Origin: AC-32 sp963728765
Lineage (GTDB): Bacteria; Actinomycetota; Thermoleophilia; Gaiellales; Gaiellaceae
DNA: 64,000 nucleotides
Assembly (NCBI GenBank): GCA_963728765.1
Contig: CAVSKX010000001.1
Coordinates: forward strand, 186,001 to 250,000
Direction: 5' to 3'
Numbering within the stretch: the first letter of the stretch is position 1; the number at the start of each line of letters is the position of its first letter. The translations under genes and the position numbers were made by a program. Below the pieces are notes generated by a model. It was not told the origin of the DNA. It was given only the letters and a program-made list of their open reading frames with translations, and did no database searches. Below are positions 1 through 8,612 of this stretch, piece after piece.

Positions 1-2350
1 CGCTGATGTTGCCGCCGCCGAACGGGTTGAGGGTGAACGTCGCGCCGGCGGGCAGGATCGACTGGAGAGCCGCCGTCAGCCCGGCCTGCGTGTAGTTCGT
101 TCCGTTGACGATCGGGGCGGAGGTGGCGCCCTCGTACGAGAGCGTGAACGAGTCGAACGCGCCGCCGTGGTTCGTCTCCTCGACCGAGGCGAAGCAGCCG
201 CCGCAACTGAGGTTGACGAGCTCGGCGTTCGCCACGTCCGCGCCGCCCGACGCGCCGCCGTACGTCATCGTGAAGCCGGTCGACGCCAGACCGGTCACCG
301 TGATCGTGCCGGCGAAGCCGGCGATGGCGTTGATCGCGTTCTGGACGTTCGTCGCCGTGTACGCCTGGCTCGTGCCGCCGATCACGGCGGAGTCGTTGCC
401 GCCGATGCGGACCTGGAACGGCGAGCTGTACGTGACCGTGCCGCCCCCTGCGGTCGGCAGTCCGGCAGTTGGGTTCGTGTAGGTGAACGAGCGGGCGCTC
501 GGCACCGAGTCGACGCTGAACGTGCCGTTGTAGCCGGCATCGCCCGCGCCGGTGATCACGACGACGTCGCCGACCGAGCGGTTGTGCGCCGCGGCGGTTC
601 GGACGGTGACGGTGTTCCCGACCTCGGTCAGGCCGGGCGCATTGAGCGTGATCGTCCCGCCGCCGGTCCTCGCGAGGCCGGTCGCCGGGTTGGTGTAGGT
701 GAACGACCGCGTCGTCGGGACGGTGTCGACCGTCCAGGTGCCGTTGTAGCCGGCGACGGGCACGCCCGAGATCGTCACGACGTCACCGGGCTGCAGCCTG
801 TGCACCGACCCGGCCGCGCCGGTCGAGATCGTGACCGTGTTGCCGTCCTCGGTCGCACCGCCGAGCTGTGTCGCACTCGGCGCTGCGCCGATCGTCACCG
901 TCAACGGCTGGATCGTGGAGGCCTGCTGGTAGCCCGGGCCGAACGTGACCTGCTGGACCTCGTTGCCGCCGCCGAAATGCCGCAGCGACGCGGTCTGTAC
1001 CTCGTTGATCGCAGCCTGGTTCGACGAGGTGTAGGTGGTGATCTCCTGCTGGCTGCGCTCCGAGAAGTACGGGTCGCTGTGGCGCTGCAGGTCGTCCGTG
1101 AGGCAGATGCCCGCGTACGCCATGATCGAGGAGCCGCTGCCCGGCTCGACCGAGTTCGGTGCGTTGCGGTTCCCGCCCGAGCAGTTCAGCTGATTGCCGT
1201 TGAACGGGTGGTTGCCGCTGAACTGGTGTCCCATCTCGTGGGCCACGTAGTCGATCGCGTAGAAGTCACCCACCGGCGTCGGGATGCCCGTACAGCCTCC
1301 GGCCTTGTTGGAGCGGCCGACGACGCCGAGGTTCGCCACGCCGCCGCCGGGCTGGCCGAGGGCGAGGTGGCCGATGTCGTAGTTCGAGGCGCCGATGATC
1401 TGACCGATCACGAAGCGCGCCCGGCTGGTGCTCGAGCAGCCCGTGACCTGGGCCTGCGTGAAGCACGCCGCGGCGCCGCAGGGGCCGTTCGGCGCGGTCG
1501 CGGCGTCCCATGTGTTGAGGTTGAGGAGGTCGTTGTTCGGGATCAGCTGCATGCGGACCGCGAGGTCCTCCTCGTAGACCTGGTCGACGCGGTTCATCAG
1601 CGCGACCTTCGCGGCTGTCACCGCGGCCGGCCCGCCGACATAATTCGAGTAGCCCGGGTCGGTGATCAGCGCGAGCCGGTAGTTGCGCAGCATCGCGCCC
1701 GTCGGCGGGTTCGGCTCGGGAGCCTCAGCCGCCGCAGCTCCCTCACCCTCGCCGTCCTTGAGCTCGTGCTCGACGAACGGGAACGGCTCCTTCAGCTGCT
1801 GCCCGTGGTAGCTGACGTAGAGGTTCGGGCTGGAGCGGAAGAACGGGTCGATGTACCAGCCGCCGTTCGGCGAGCGCACCGAAGCGTGGAAGCCGAAGGG
1901 GCTGATGTCGGCGTGGATCGTCGCCGCGGAGTCGTCGATCCCGCGGCCGCTATAGGTGCGGATCCCCGGGTGCCTGCGCTGGAGGCCGGGCGACATGATC
2001 GCCGAGCGGGCGAGCGCGAACCGCTGGAAGCGCCCGTTCGGCGCGGGCAGCGAGATGACCGCCGGCCGCCGGCGGGCCGCACGGGTGAACTCCCTCGGCG
2101 CCTTCGCGAGCGCCTTGCGCAGCGAGGCGCGCTTCAACGTGAAGGCCCGGACGCCCTTCGTACGGAAGCGAAGCGCGGGCCGGGCCGCCGATTTCGCGAC
2201 CGCGGTCTTGAGCGTCGTCTGGTGCCAGAACGCCCGGGTGCCGTGCGTGTCACGCAGTGCGCGCTTCGTGCTGCCTGCTCCCGCGGGCATCGCAACGACG
2301 ACGGCGGCGGCGAGCGCCGCCAGCCCGAGTACTCCCCAGGCCTGCCTCAT
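1..2350 (-). CDS. Secreted metzincin-type zinc metalloprotease, 3' end cut by window edge
   Basis: Reading from ATG at 2350, 783 codons are open to the window edge with no stop. Residues 1-28 form a signal peptide (MRQ followed by an Ala/Val-rich core and an AGA-type cleavage region). A basic propeptide-like region follows. The zinc-binding consensus HEMGHQFSGNH lies at residues 371-381 (H371, E372, H375, H381), and the Met-turn SSIMAY is near residue 410, so this is a metzincin of the reprolysin-like M12 type. Downstream are two related beta-rich repeats (about 500-565 and 578-640), each with a GDVV core, a YNGT turn and an SFTYTNP stretch. The substrate is unknown; secretion and protein degradation are inferred. 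It is divergent from uppP. Confidence 0.9.
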   Translation of the reverse strand, partial: MRQAWGVLGLAALAAAVVVAMPAGAGSTKRALRDTHGTRAFWHQTTLKTAVAKSAARPALRFRTKGVRAFTLKRASLRKALAKAPREFTRAARRRPAVISLPAPNGRFQRFALARSAIMSPGLQRRHPGIRTYSGRGIDDSAATIHADISPFGFHASVRSPNGGWYIDPFFRSSPNLYVSYHGQQLKEPFPFVEHELKDGEGEGAAAAEAPEPNPPTGAMLRNYRLALITDPGYSNYVGGPAAVTAAKVALMNRVDQVYEEDLAVRMQLIPNNDLLNLNTWDAATAPNGPCGAAACFTQAQVTGCSSTSRARFVIGQIIGASNYDIGHLALGQPGGGVANLGVVGRSNKAGGCTGIPTPVGDFYAIDYVAHEMGHQFSGNHPFNGNQLNCSGGNRNAPNSVEPGSGSSIMAYAGICLTDDLQRHSDPYFSERSQQEITTYTSSNQAAINEVQTASLRHFGGGNEVQQVTFGPGYQQASTIQPLTVTIGAAPSATQLGGATEDGNTVTISTGAAGSVHRLQPGDVVTISGVPVAGYNGTWTVDTVPTTRSFTYTNPATGLARTGGGTITLNAPGLTEVGNTVTVRTAAAHNRSVGDVVVITGAGDAGYNGTFSVDSVPSARSFTYTNPTAGLPTAGGGTVTYSSPFQVRIGGNDSAVIGGTSQAYTATNVQNAINAIAGFAGTITVTGLASTGFTMTYGGASGGADVANAELVNLSCGGCFASVEETNHGGAFDSFTLSYEGATSAPIVNGTNYTQAGLTAALQSILPAGATFTLNPFGGGNIS

Positions 2351-2416
2351 GGTCTTCTCCCCTCGGTCGGTCGACCGCCCCCCGGCGGCTGATAGCCGAT
2401 CCTCAACCCGCAGCGC

Positions 2417-2450
2417 GTCGCTTGTCAACCCGGAACGAGTCGCTTGTCAA
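2417..2450. repeat. Direct repeat GTCGCTTGTCAA x2, 22-bp period
   Basis: Two exact copies of GTCGCTTGTCAA begin at 2417 and 2439, in the intergenic region between the divergent protease and uppP genes. A 22-bp spacing is two helical turns, compatible with an activator or repressor binding in tandem. Seen directly; the regulatory role is inference. Confidence 0.4.
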
Positions 2451-2524
2451 GGATGACGCTGCTCGCAGCGCACTGCCGGTGCGACTGCGGCAGGCCCGCG
2501 GGAGCCGTTGCTAGCGTCTGGCGC

Positions 2525-3505
2525 GTGAGCGCGTCTGCCGCCTCCGCAGCCGAGCCGCGGCGGCGCATTCGCCCGCGGCTGATCTACGGCGTCGCGGGCG
2601 CACTGCTCCTGATCGCCGCGATCCTGTCGTTCGCGGACGTGGGCGAGGAGGCCGGGCGACTCTCCGACTGGCAGGCGTTCGTCCTCGGCGTGACCCAGGG
2701 GCTGACCGAGCTGCTTCCGATCTCGTCCTCCGGCCACCTGATCCTCGTCCCGTGGATCGCGGACTGGCACTACCTCGAGGCGCACCCGGACTTCAACAAG
2801 ACCTTCGACGTGGCGCTGCACCTCGGCACGCTCGTCGCGGTGGTCGCCTACTTCTGGGCGGACGTCGTGCGGTACGTCGCCGCGTGGTTCCGGTCGGTGG
2901 GGAAGCGCAGCATCACGACCGAGGACGAGCGCATCGCGTGGTGGATCTTCGCCGCGACGATCCCGGCCGCGCTTGCGGGGGCGATCGGCGAATCGGCGAT
3001 CGAGGACCACCTCGGCCAGCCGTACCAGATCGCGATCTTCCTGGCGGTCTTCGGCGTGCTGCTCTGGCTCGCCGACCGGCTGCCCCAGGACAAGCGGATC
3101 GGGCAGCTCGGCTTCTGGCCGGCCTTCGGCATCGGCGTCTCGCAGATCCTCGCCCTGATGCCCGGGGTCTCGCGCTCCGGAATCACGATCACGGCCGGCC
3201 GTTTCCTGAAGCTCGACCGCGACTCGGCTGCGCGCTTCGCGTTCCTGTTGCTGATCCCCGTGGTCTTCGGAGCCGTCGTCTACAAGGGCCTGAAGCACGT
3301 CGTGCTCGAGCCGCTGCCGGGGGGCTCGGTGGGGCCGTTCGTGGTCGGGACGCTCGCCGCGGCGGCCGTGGGCCTCATTGCGATCGACCTACTGCTGGGC
3401 TACCTGCGGCGGCACGACTACACGATCTTCGTGATCTACCGCCTCGTCCTCGCGGCCGCGATCGTGATCGTGATCGCGAGCGGCTGGCGCGGGGCCCACT
3501 TCTAG
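2525..3505 (+). CDS. uppP: Undecaprenyl-diphosphatase UppP/BacA
   Basis: Integral membrane phosphatase that recycles undecaprenyl pyrophosphate to the monophosphate carrier used for peptidoglycan and polysaccharide export; overexpression is known to give bacitracin resistance. 326 aa from GTG 2525, with an extra positively charged N-terminus before the first membrane helix. Both family signatures are present: E62 followed by SSSGHL (residues 67-72), and PGVSRSG starting at residue 213. Several hydrophobic helices run to the C-terminus. An in-frame TTG at 2444 would add 27 Cys-rich residues unlike the family, so GTG 2525 was chosen. It stands alone, followed by a short gap. Confidence 0.93.
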   Translation: MSASAASAAEPRRRIRPRLIYGVAGALLLIAAILSFADVGEEAGRLSDWQAFVLGVTQGLTELLPISSSGHLILVPWIADWHYLEAHPDFNKTFDVALHLGTLVAVVAYFWADVVRYVAAWFRSVGKRSITTEDERIAWWIFAATIPAALAGAIGESAIEDHLGQPYQIAIFLAVFGVLLWLADRLPQDKRIGQLGFWPAFGIGVSQILALMPGVSRSGITITAGRFLKLDRDSAARFAFLLLIPVVFGAVVYKGLKHVVLEPLPGGSVGPFVVGTLAAAAVGLIAIDLLLGYLRRHDYTIFVIYRLVLAAAIVIVIASGWRGAHF

Positions 3506-3604
3506 ACCGCTCTGTGACAACTGTGCGCCGAAAGGCGCGCGGCGGGCGAGCTGGGGCTAGGGCGGCCGGTATCGGTGGGCGCAATCGACCGAGAGGAGTT
3601 GCAC

Positions 3605-4627
3605 ATGCGCCTTCGCCGAAGACGCGTCTTGCTCGTTGCGCTGCCCCTTCTGGCCCTCGTGGCCGGGGTCGCGCTTGCCGCTCAGCCGTCGGCCCGGCGG
3701 CCCACCAACGCCGTCATCAACGCCTGCGCGAAGAAGGGCTCGGGACAAATCCGGGTGGTCAGGCCGGGAGCGGGCTGCCGGAAGAACGAGTCGCGGCTGT
3801 CCTGGAACGTTCAGGGGCCGGCCGGCCCGCGAGGAGCGGCCGGAGCAACGGGCACAACGGGCGCAACCGGGCCTGCTGGCGCGGCCGGCCCTGCTGGCCC
3901 TGCCGGGGCCGCCGGTGCGAAAGGCGACCCCGGAGCGCGCGGCGCCACCGGCCCAGCCGGCCCGAAGGGCGACCCCGGCCCGCAGGGGCCGCCTGGAGCG
4001 GCGCTCTCTTCGCTCGAGAGCCTGAACGGCATCGCCTGCCACCTGGGCGGAACGGCCGGCACGGCCTCGCTCACCTACGACGCGAACGGCGTGGCCACGC
4101 TGGCGTGCGTGACCGGAGGCGGCGGCACGAGCGGCGACATCCGCGTCAACGAGTTCATGACCGGCTCCACGGGCGCCGCGTCGAACGAGTTCGTCGAGCT
4201 GGTGAACGCGGGGACGGCGGCGGTGGACGTCGGCGGCTACAAGGTCGCGTACCGCTCGGCCGCCGGCGCGAGCGACACCACGCTGGCGACGATCCCCGAC
4301 GGCACGACGATCCCGGTGGGCGGCTTCTACCTGCTTGCGGGAAGCGGCTACCTGGGCTCGCACGCCCCCGACCAGACGTTCTCCGCCTCGCTCGCAGCCA
4401 CCGGCGGCGGCCTCGCCGTCCGCGACGCGGCCGGAACGATTCTCGACTCCGTCGGCTACGGGGAGGCGACGAACGCGTTCGTCGAAGGACATCCCGCGGC
4501 CGCGCCGCCTGCCGCGGCGGCACCGGGCAGCAGCGCGGACCGGATCCCCGACGGGCACGACACGAACGACAACGCGGCCGACTTCTCGGTCAGCGCGACG
4601 CCCACGCCGGGAGCGTCGAACCAGTAG
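3605..4627 (+). CDS. Secreted collagen-like protein with C-terminal lamin-tail domain
   Basis: 340 aa from ATG 3605, preceded by a GAGGAG ribosome site. Residues 1-26 are a signal peptide (Arg-rich start, Leu/Val core, ALA cleavage site). Two cysteines (C41, C58) precede an uninterrupted 21-triplet Gly-X-Y collagen-like segment at residues 71-133 containing GDP and GPK/GAK triplets. From about residue 178 there is a lamin-tail-type domain (IRVNEFM, NEFVELVN, GGYKV and GGFYLLA strands). Such domains occur in extracellular bacterial proteins as beta-sandwich binding modules. A cell-surface or structural role is inferred. In-frame codons upstream to 3575 lack a better ribosome site. Confidence 0.85.
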   Translation: MRLRRRRVLLVALPLLALVAGVALAAQPSARRPTNAVINACAKKGSGQIRVVRPGAGCRKNESRLSWNVQGPAGPRGAAGATGTTGATGPAGAAGPAGPAGAAGAKGDPGARGATGPAGPKGDPGPQGPPGAALSSLESLNGIACHLGGTAGTASLTYDANGVATLACVTGGGGTSGDIRVNEFMTGSTGAASNEFVELVNAGTAAVDVGGYKVAYRSAAGASDTTLATIPDGTTIPVGGFYLLAGSGYLGSHAPDQTFSASLAATGGGLAVRDAAGTILDSVGYGEATNAFVEGHPAAAPPAAAAPGSSADRIPDGHDTNDNAADFSVSATPTPGASNQ

Positions 4628-4634
4628 CGAAACA

Positions 4635-4665
4635 GGCGGGCGGCCTGGCGCAACGGCCGCCCGCC
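4635..4665 (+). terminator. Strong GC hairpin after collagen-like gene
   Basis: An 11-bp perfect stem, GGCGGGCGGCC at 4635-4645 and its complement at 4655-4665, surrounds a 9-nt loop, starting 8 nt after the stop codon. There is no U-tract, so it is a terminator-like or mRNA-stabilising hairpin rather than a canonical intrinsic terminator. Confidence 0.5.
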
Positions 4666-4710
4666 AATCACTCCAAAGGGGCATGCTCGGCCCAGGAGGG
4701 CTCACCGATA

Positions 4711-5862
4711 GTGCGTACGCGGGGCCGAGCCCCGCATGGCGAACACACGAAACCTGCGGAAACTGCGGCTATTGGTCTCATCGATCAGCACTCCCTCGTA
4801 CGGTCGCTCTCGCCCGAGCTCATGCTCGTGGACCCGGAGCTGGCCGCACTCGCACGCGAGCTGCTGCGCGAGCCCGATGAGGCCGGCGGAAAGGGCGGAT
4901 ACATGTCGGCACTAGGAACGCACGAGATCTCGTCGGGAGTGAGCCTGGGGCTCGAGCCTCCGCTCAGCCCGCCTGTCGTCCGGAGCCCGATGGCCTCCGC
5001 GATGCCGACCGGCGACGGGCTCGCCGGCCTGCCCACACCGCCTCCGGCGATACGCCCGCCCGAGAGCGCGACTCCCCCTCCTGCTCCGGCCGTGCACGCC
5101 GAAGTCCCACAGCAGCCCGAGCCTGCGCCTGCGCCTGCGCCTGCGCCCGTTCAGCCTGAGCCGGTCCTCCCGACCGTGGCACCGGCACAGGAGCCCCAGG
5201 CGCCCGTGCTCGACTACTTCGCGGCCGCCGAGACGCCGGCCGCCCCAGAGCCTGCGGCTGCTCCGGCTCCAGCTTCCGTCGAGGAGCCCGCTCAGACCGT
5301 CGAGCTGAGCACAATCCCCCTGGTTACACCCGCGCCAGCCCCGGCCGAGGAGACGACGCTGGAGCCGGTCGTGCTGCCGACGATGGCTCCGCCTGCACCC
5401 GAGCCCCAGCCCGAGCCTGAGCTCGCGCCTGCCGCGGTCGTCGCGCCGGTGGAGCTGCCGATGATGGCACCGCAGCCTGCCGTGGCCCCGGCCCCCGAGC
5501 CTGAGCCCGAGCCGGCGGTGGCCCCCGAGCCCGTGGAGCCTTCGCTCCCGGAGCTCGAGCCGGCCGCGCTCGTCGAGACCGCGCCTGCGCCCGAGCCCAC
5601 CCCGGCGCTCGAGGAGCTGTTCGCGCCGGTGCAGCAGCAGCGGCAGAGCGGCTTCAGCGTCGTCGTGCGCCTCAGGGACGGCGACGGCGTCGAGGTCGGG
5701 TCGTTCCGCGACTTCGGCACCGCGATGGAAGGCGCCCAGGAAGTGATCGAGCAGTTCTCGACCGCGACCGAGGGCCAGTGGCCCTTCTACGCCGGCCGCT
5801 TCATCCGGCCCGACCTGATCGTCTCGGTCGACGTGGTCGAGGCGAACGCGGGCGGGATCTAG
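4711..5862 (+). CDS. Proline/alanine/glutamate-rich protein with conserved C-terminal domain
   Basis: 383 aa if translation starts at GTG 4711, which has an AGGAGG 11 nt upstream. The first ~50 residues contain a helical LVDPELAALARELL motif. Residues ~100-310 are dominated by Pro-Ala-Pro-Glu repeats, an extended linker typical of wall-spanning or TonB-like spacers. The last ~70 residues form a folded-looking domain (VVVRLRDGDGVEVG, then a helix and WPFYAGRFIRPD). No signal peptide or membrane helix is visible. The family is not recognised; a cytoplasmic protein with a flexible spacer is the most that can be said. ATG 4819 is an alternative start. Confidence 0.7.
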   Translation: MRTRGRAPHGEHTKPAETAAIGLIDQHSLVRSLSPELMLVDPELAALARELLREPDEAGGKGGYMSALGTHEISSGVSLGLEPPLSPPVVRSPMASAMPTGDGLAGLPTPPPAIRPPESATPPPAPAVHAEVPQQPEPAPAPAPAPVQPEPVLPTVAPAQEPQAPVLDYFAAAETPAAPEPAAAPAPASVEEPAQTVELSTIPLVTPAPAPAEETTLEPVVLPTMAPPAPEPQPEPELAPAAVVAPVELPMMAPQPAVAPAPEPEPEPAVAPEPVEPSLPELEPAALVETAPAPEPTPALEELFAPVQQQRQSGFSVVVRLRDGDGVEVGSFRDFGTAMEGAQEVIEQFSTATEGQWPFYAGRFIRPDLIVSVDVVEANAGGI

Positions 5863-6055
5863 GCCCAACCGCCGACGTAGATCGTCACCAGCGAGCGGGC
5901 GAGTTGTCGGCGGCAAGACGGGTTCACCGCTGAAGTGATCCCAGCGGCGTCAAAACCCCGAACCTCGCGTTCAAGAAATCTTTCCAATTCGCCTACGGAC
6001 GGCTAACGCGCGCCACAGAGACTGCGCCCACGCAGGCTCTCAACGGAGGTCCCCA

Positions 6056-6670
6056 ATGGCTCGCAAGCTCATCGTCCTCACGCTCGTGCTGGGTGTCGGC
6101 CTTGCCGTCACCGGCGTCGCGGGGGCGCGCTGGTTCAACGTGATTCGCGGCACGCGCGGCGACGACGTGATCGCCGGCACCGCGAACCGCGACTTCATCC
6201 TCGGCTACGCCGGCAACGACCAGATCTCGGCCGCCGAGGGCCGCGACCGGGTCTACGCCGGCAAGGGCGACGACACGGTCGACGGCGGCCCGGGTCTCGA
6301 CCGCCTGTTCGGCAACCAAGGAAACGACATGATCACCGCCGGGAACGGCCGCGCCGTGATCTGGGGCGGTTACGGCAATGACACCCTCACCGCCGGTGCC
6401 AACGGCCTCAGCCGGATGCACGGCGGCCCGGGTGACGACACGCTCAACGGCGGACCCCGCCGCGACTTCATGTGGGGCGGCCGGGGCGTCGACCACGAGT
6501 TCGGCGGCGACGGCAACGACGTCCTGCACGCGCTCGCACGCGACAACCAGGTCGACACGCTCGACTGCGGCCCCGGCTTGCATGACGTCGCCTGGCTCCG
6601 CGCCGGCGAGTCGGACACGACGGTCAACTGCGAGAAGGTCATCACCGTCTCGACGGGCTCGGACGGCTAG
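6056..6670 (+). CDS. Secreted RTX-like calcium-binding repeat protein
   Basis: 204 aa with an ACGGAGG ribosome site before ATG 6056. Signal peptide at residues 1-23. The mature protein consists of nonapeptide-type hemolysin repeats of the GGxGxDxL class (for example GGPGDDTLNGG and GGDGNDVL) with an additional series in the order GYAGND, GKGDD, GNQGND and GGYGND. Such repeats fold into a calcium-loaded parallel beta-roll outside the cell. The C-terminus has the usual cap with two cysteines (LDCGPG and NCEKV). There is no enzymatic domain. Its TAG stop overlaps the TAG stop of the convergent hydrolase gene in a CTAG palindrome. Confidence 0.88.
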   Translation: MARKLIVLTLVLGVGLAVTGVAGARWFNVIRGTRGDDVIAGTANRDFILGYAGNDQISAAEGRDRVYAGKGDDTVDGGPGLDRLFGNQGNDMITAGNGRAVIWGGYGNDTLTAGANGLSRMHGGPGDDTLNGGPRRDFMWGGRGVDHEFGGDGNDVLHALARDNQVDTLDCGPGLHDVAWLRAGESDTTVNCEKVITVSTGSDG

Positions 6671-7539
6671 CTCTTTCCCACGTCCAGTTCCATCTCCCGA
6701 GGCCCGCCCCCACCGGCGGGCCTCACTCTTTCCACGCGGTCGAGGAAGGCCCCGACGACCTGGAGGTAACGCTCCGGCTCCTCGAGGTACGGCATGTGTG
6801 CGCTCTCCTCGAAGAGCACCCACTCGGAGCCCGAGATGCCACGGTGCAGCGGCTCGACGAGCGTGGGCGTGCACTCGTCGTGACGGCCGGAGGTGACCAG
6901 AGTCGGCACGCGGATCTCGCCGAGGCGGTCGAGGACGTCCCAGTCCGCGAGCGTCCCGGTGACCGTGAACTCGTTCGGCCCCCACATCGTCTCGTAGACC
7001 TGGATGCCGAACTTCGCTCTCGCTCGCGCGAGCAACTCGGGCTCCGGGTCGAGGCGGCAGATGTGGCGCCGCTTGAACGCCTCCTCGGCGGCCTTGTCGT
7101 CGAGCCCGGGCGGCAGGTCGGCGTGCAGCCGCATGGTCTCCTCGGCCCAGCGCGGCGCGCTCGTCGGGGTCGAGTTGAGCACCAGGCTGGCAAGACCCTC
7201 GGGCTGCGTGAACGCGTACTCGAGCGCGAGCATCCCGCCCCACGAGGTGCCGAGCAGGTGGACCTGCTCCAGGCCGAGTCCCTCGCACACGGCCTCCAGC
7301 TGCTCGAGGAAGGTCTCGACCACCCAGAGCGACGGGTCGTCCGGCCGCGCCGAGTCACCGCCGCCGAGCTGGTCGTAGAAGACGACCCGCCGCCCCTGTT
7401 GTGCCAGCGCCCCGAGGCCGAGCAGCGGCAGATGCGATCCGCCCGGCCCGCCGTGCAGGCACAGCAGCGGCAGCCGGCCCGGCGCCTCGGCCTCGCCGAC
7501 GACCCGGTACGCCGTCCCCTCAGGGACCGACGCCGTCAG
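6667..7539 (-). CDS. Proline iminopeptidase-like alpha/beta hydrolase
   Basis: 290 aa, typical for prolyl aminopeptidase-like hydrolases of peptidase family S33. HGGPGG (residues 29-34) forms the oxyanion region, GTSWGG carries the nucleophile Ser, GRHDECTP supplies the acid Asp and ESAHMPYLEEP the catalytic His. N-terminal amino acid release from peptides is the family activity; other small-molecule hydrolysis is possible. No ATG, GTG or TTG lies upstream of the conserved HGGPGG; the only suitable start is CTG at 7539, forming a CTGA overlap with the korB stop. The first GTG (7323) would delete the HGGPGG motif. Translational coupling to korB is likely. Confidence 0.85.
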   Translation of the reverse strand: MTASVPEGTAYRVVGEAEAPGRLPLLCLHGGPGGSHLPLLGLGALAQQGRRVVFYDQLGGGDSARPDDPSLWVVETFLEQLEAVCEGLGLEQVHLLGTSWGGMLALEYAFTQPEGLASLVLNSTPTSAPRWAEETMRLHADLPPGLDDKAAEEAFKRRHICRLDPEPELLARARAKFGIQVYETMWGPNEFTVTGTLADWDVLDRLGEIRVPTLVTSGRHDECTPTLVEPLHRGISGSEWVLFEESAHMPYLEEPERYLQVVGAFLDRVERVRPAGGGGPREMELDVGKS

Positions 7540-8612
7540 TCGATCGTCCAGGTGTCGCCCGCGTGCAGGAGCTGCGCGAGGTCGCCTTCGCCCTGCTCCT
7601 TCCGCGCGCGCTCGAGCTGCTCTTGCATCAGCCGGTCGTAGACCGGTCGCTCGACGTCGCGGAAGACGCCGATCGGCGTCGGCCCGTGCGGCGTGTGCGA
7701 CAACCGCGCCACCGCCGCGGCCAGCGACGGAGTCGCTGCGTGCTCGTCGTGGATCAGCAGCGCGTCCTCGCCCACCGCGTCCACGTCGACGATCTCCGCC
7801 GAGGCATCGGGCCGCATTCGCACGCCGCGCTCTCCCGAGGCGCCGACTTGGCGGCGCCGTTTGGAGCCGGCGCCGGCTTCACCGGCGTCGGCGCCTGCAC
7901 CGCCGAAGCGAATGGGCTCGCCGTGCGTCAGCAGGATCCGGTTCTCCTTCTCGTCGCGCACGGAGTCGAAAGCGCCGTCGTTGTAGACGTTGCAGTTCTG
8001 GTAGATCTCGACGAAGGCCGCCCCCTCGTGGGCGTGCGCGCGCCGCAGCGTCTCGGTCAGGTGCGCGCGGTCGGTGTCGATCGAGCGCCCGACGAAGGTC
8101 GCCTCCGCACCGAGCGCCAGCGCGACCGGGTTGAACGGCCAGTCGAGCGACCCCATCGGCGTCGTCTTGTTGATCGTCCCGAGTGGCGAGGTCGGCGAGT
8201 ACTGCCCCTTCGTCAGCCCATAGATCTGGTTGTTGAACATCAGGATCTTGATGTTCACGTTGCGCCGAAGCGCGTGGATCAAGTGGTTGCCGCCGATCGA
8301 GAGCGCGTCGCCGTCGCCGGTCACCACCCAGACGGAGAGATCAGGACGCGAGAGCGCGAGCCCGGTCGCGATCGCCGGTGCGCGCCCGTGGATCGAGTGG
8401 ATGCCGTAGGTCTCGACGTAGTACGGGAACCGCGCCGCACAGCCGATCCCAGAGATGAAGACGATCCGCTCGCGCGGGATCCCGAGCTCTGGAAGAAAGC
8501 TCTGGACGGCGGCCAGGATCGCGTAGTCCCCGCAGCCCGGGCACCAGCGGACCTCCTGGTCGGTCTTGAAGTCCTTCGCGGTCAGCCGGCCGTTCCCGTT
8601 TCCGTCGCTCAC
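7536..8612 (-). CDS. korB: 2-oxoacid:ferredoxin oxidoreductase beta subunit
   Basis: 358 aa from GTG 8612, overlapping the korA stop as GTGA. Catalytic thiamine-diphosphate subunit of a 2-oxoglutarate or pyruvate:ferredoxin oxidoreductase. W-C24-P-G-C27-G contributes iron-sulfur ligands, and GDGD (99-102) through NNQIYG (127-132) is the ThDP/Mg site. SPTSP and the NVYND region are as expected. Residues 238-260 are an in-frame Gly/Ala- and Arg-rich insertion, encoded by palindromic GC-rich DNA (7833-7901), where homologues as I know them run straight from FG to RGV. Together with korA it converts a 2-oxoacid plus CoA to acyl-CoA and reduced ferredoxin. Confidence 0.93.
   Translation of the reverse strand: MSDGNGNGRLTAKDFKTDQEVRWCPGCGDYAILAAVQSFLPELGIPRERIVFISGIGCAARFPYYVETYGIHSIHGRAPAIATGLALSRPDLSVWVVTGDGDALSIGGNHLIHALRRNVNIKILMFNNQIYGLTKGQYSPTSPLGTINKTTPMGSLDWPFNPVALALGAEATFVGRSIDTDRAHLTETLRRAHAHEGAAFVEIYQNCNVYNDGAFDSVRDEKENRILLTHGEPIRFGGAGADAGEAGAGSKRRRQVGASGERGVRMRPDASAEIVDVDAVGEDALLIHDEHAATPSLAAAVARLSHTPHGPTPIGVFRDVERPVYDRLMQEQLERARKEQGEGDLAQLLHAGDTWTID

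Noticed and set aside
167..2392. A 741-codon open frame on the plus strand
   Set aside because: It is the antisense of the metalloprotease, is dominated by Arg/Ala/Val as expected from GC-rich shadow frames, and has no domain. The minus-strand frame has a signal peptide, HExGH and a Met-turn.
2752..4710. 5' two-thirds of a 1036-codon plus-strand frame ending at 5862
   Set aside because: Overlaps uppP and the collagen-like gene in another frame and is Arg/Ala-rich; only the part from GTG 4711 has its own ribosome site and sensible composition.
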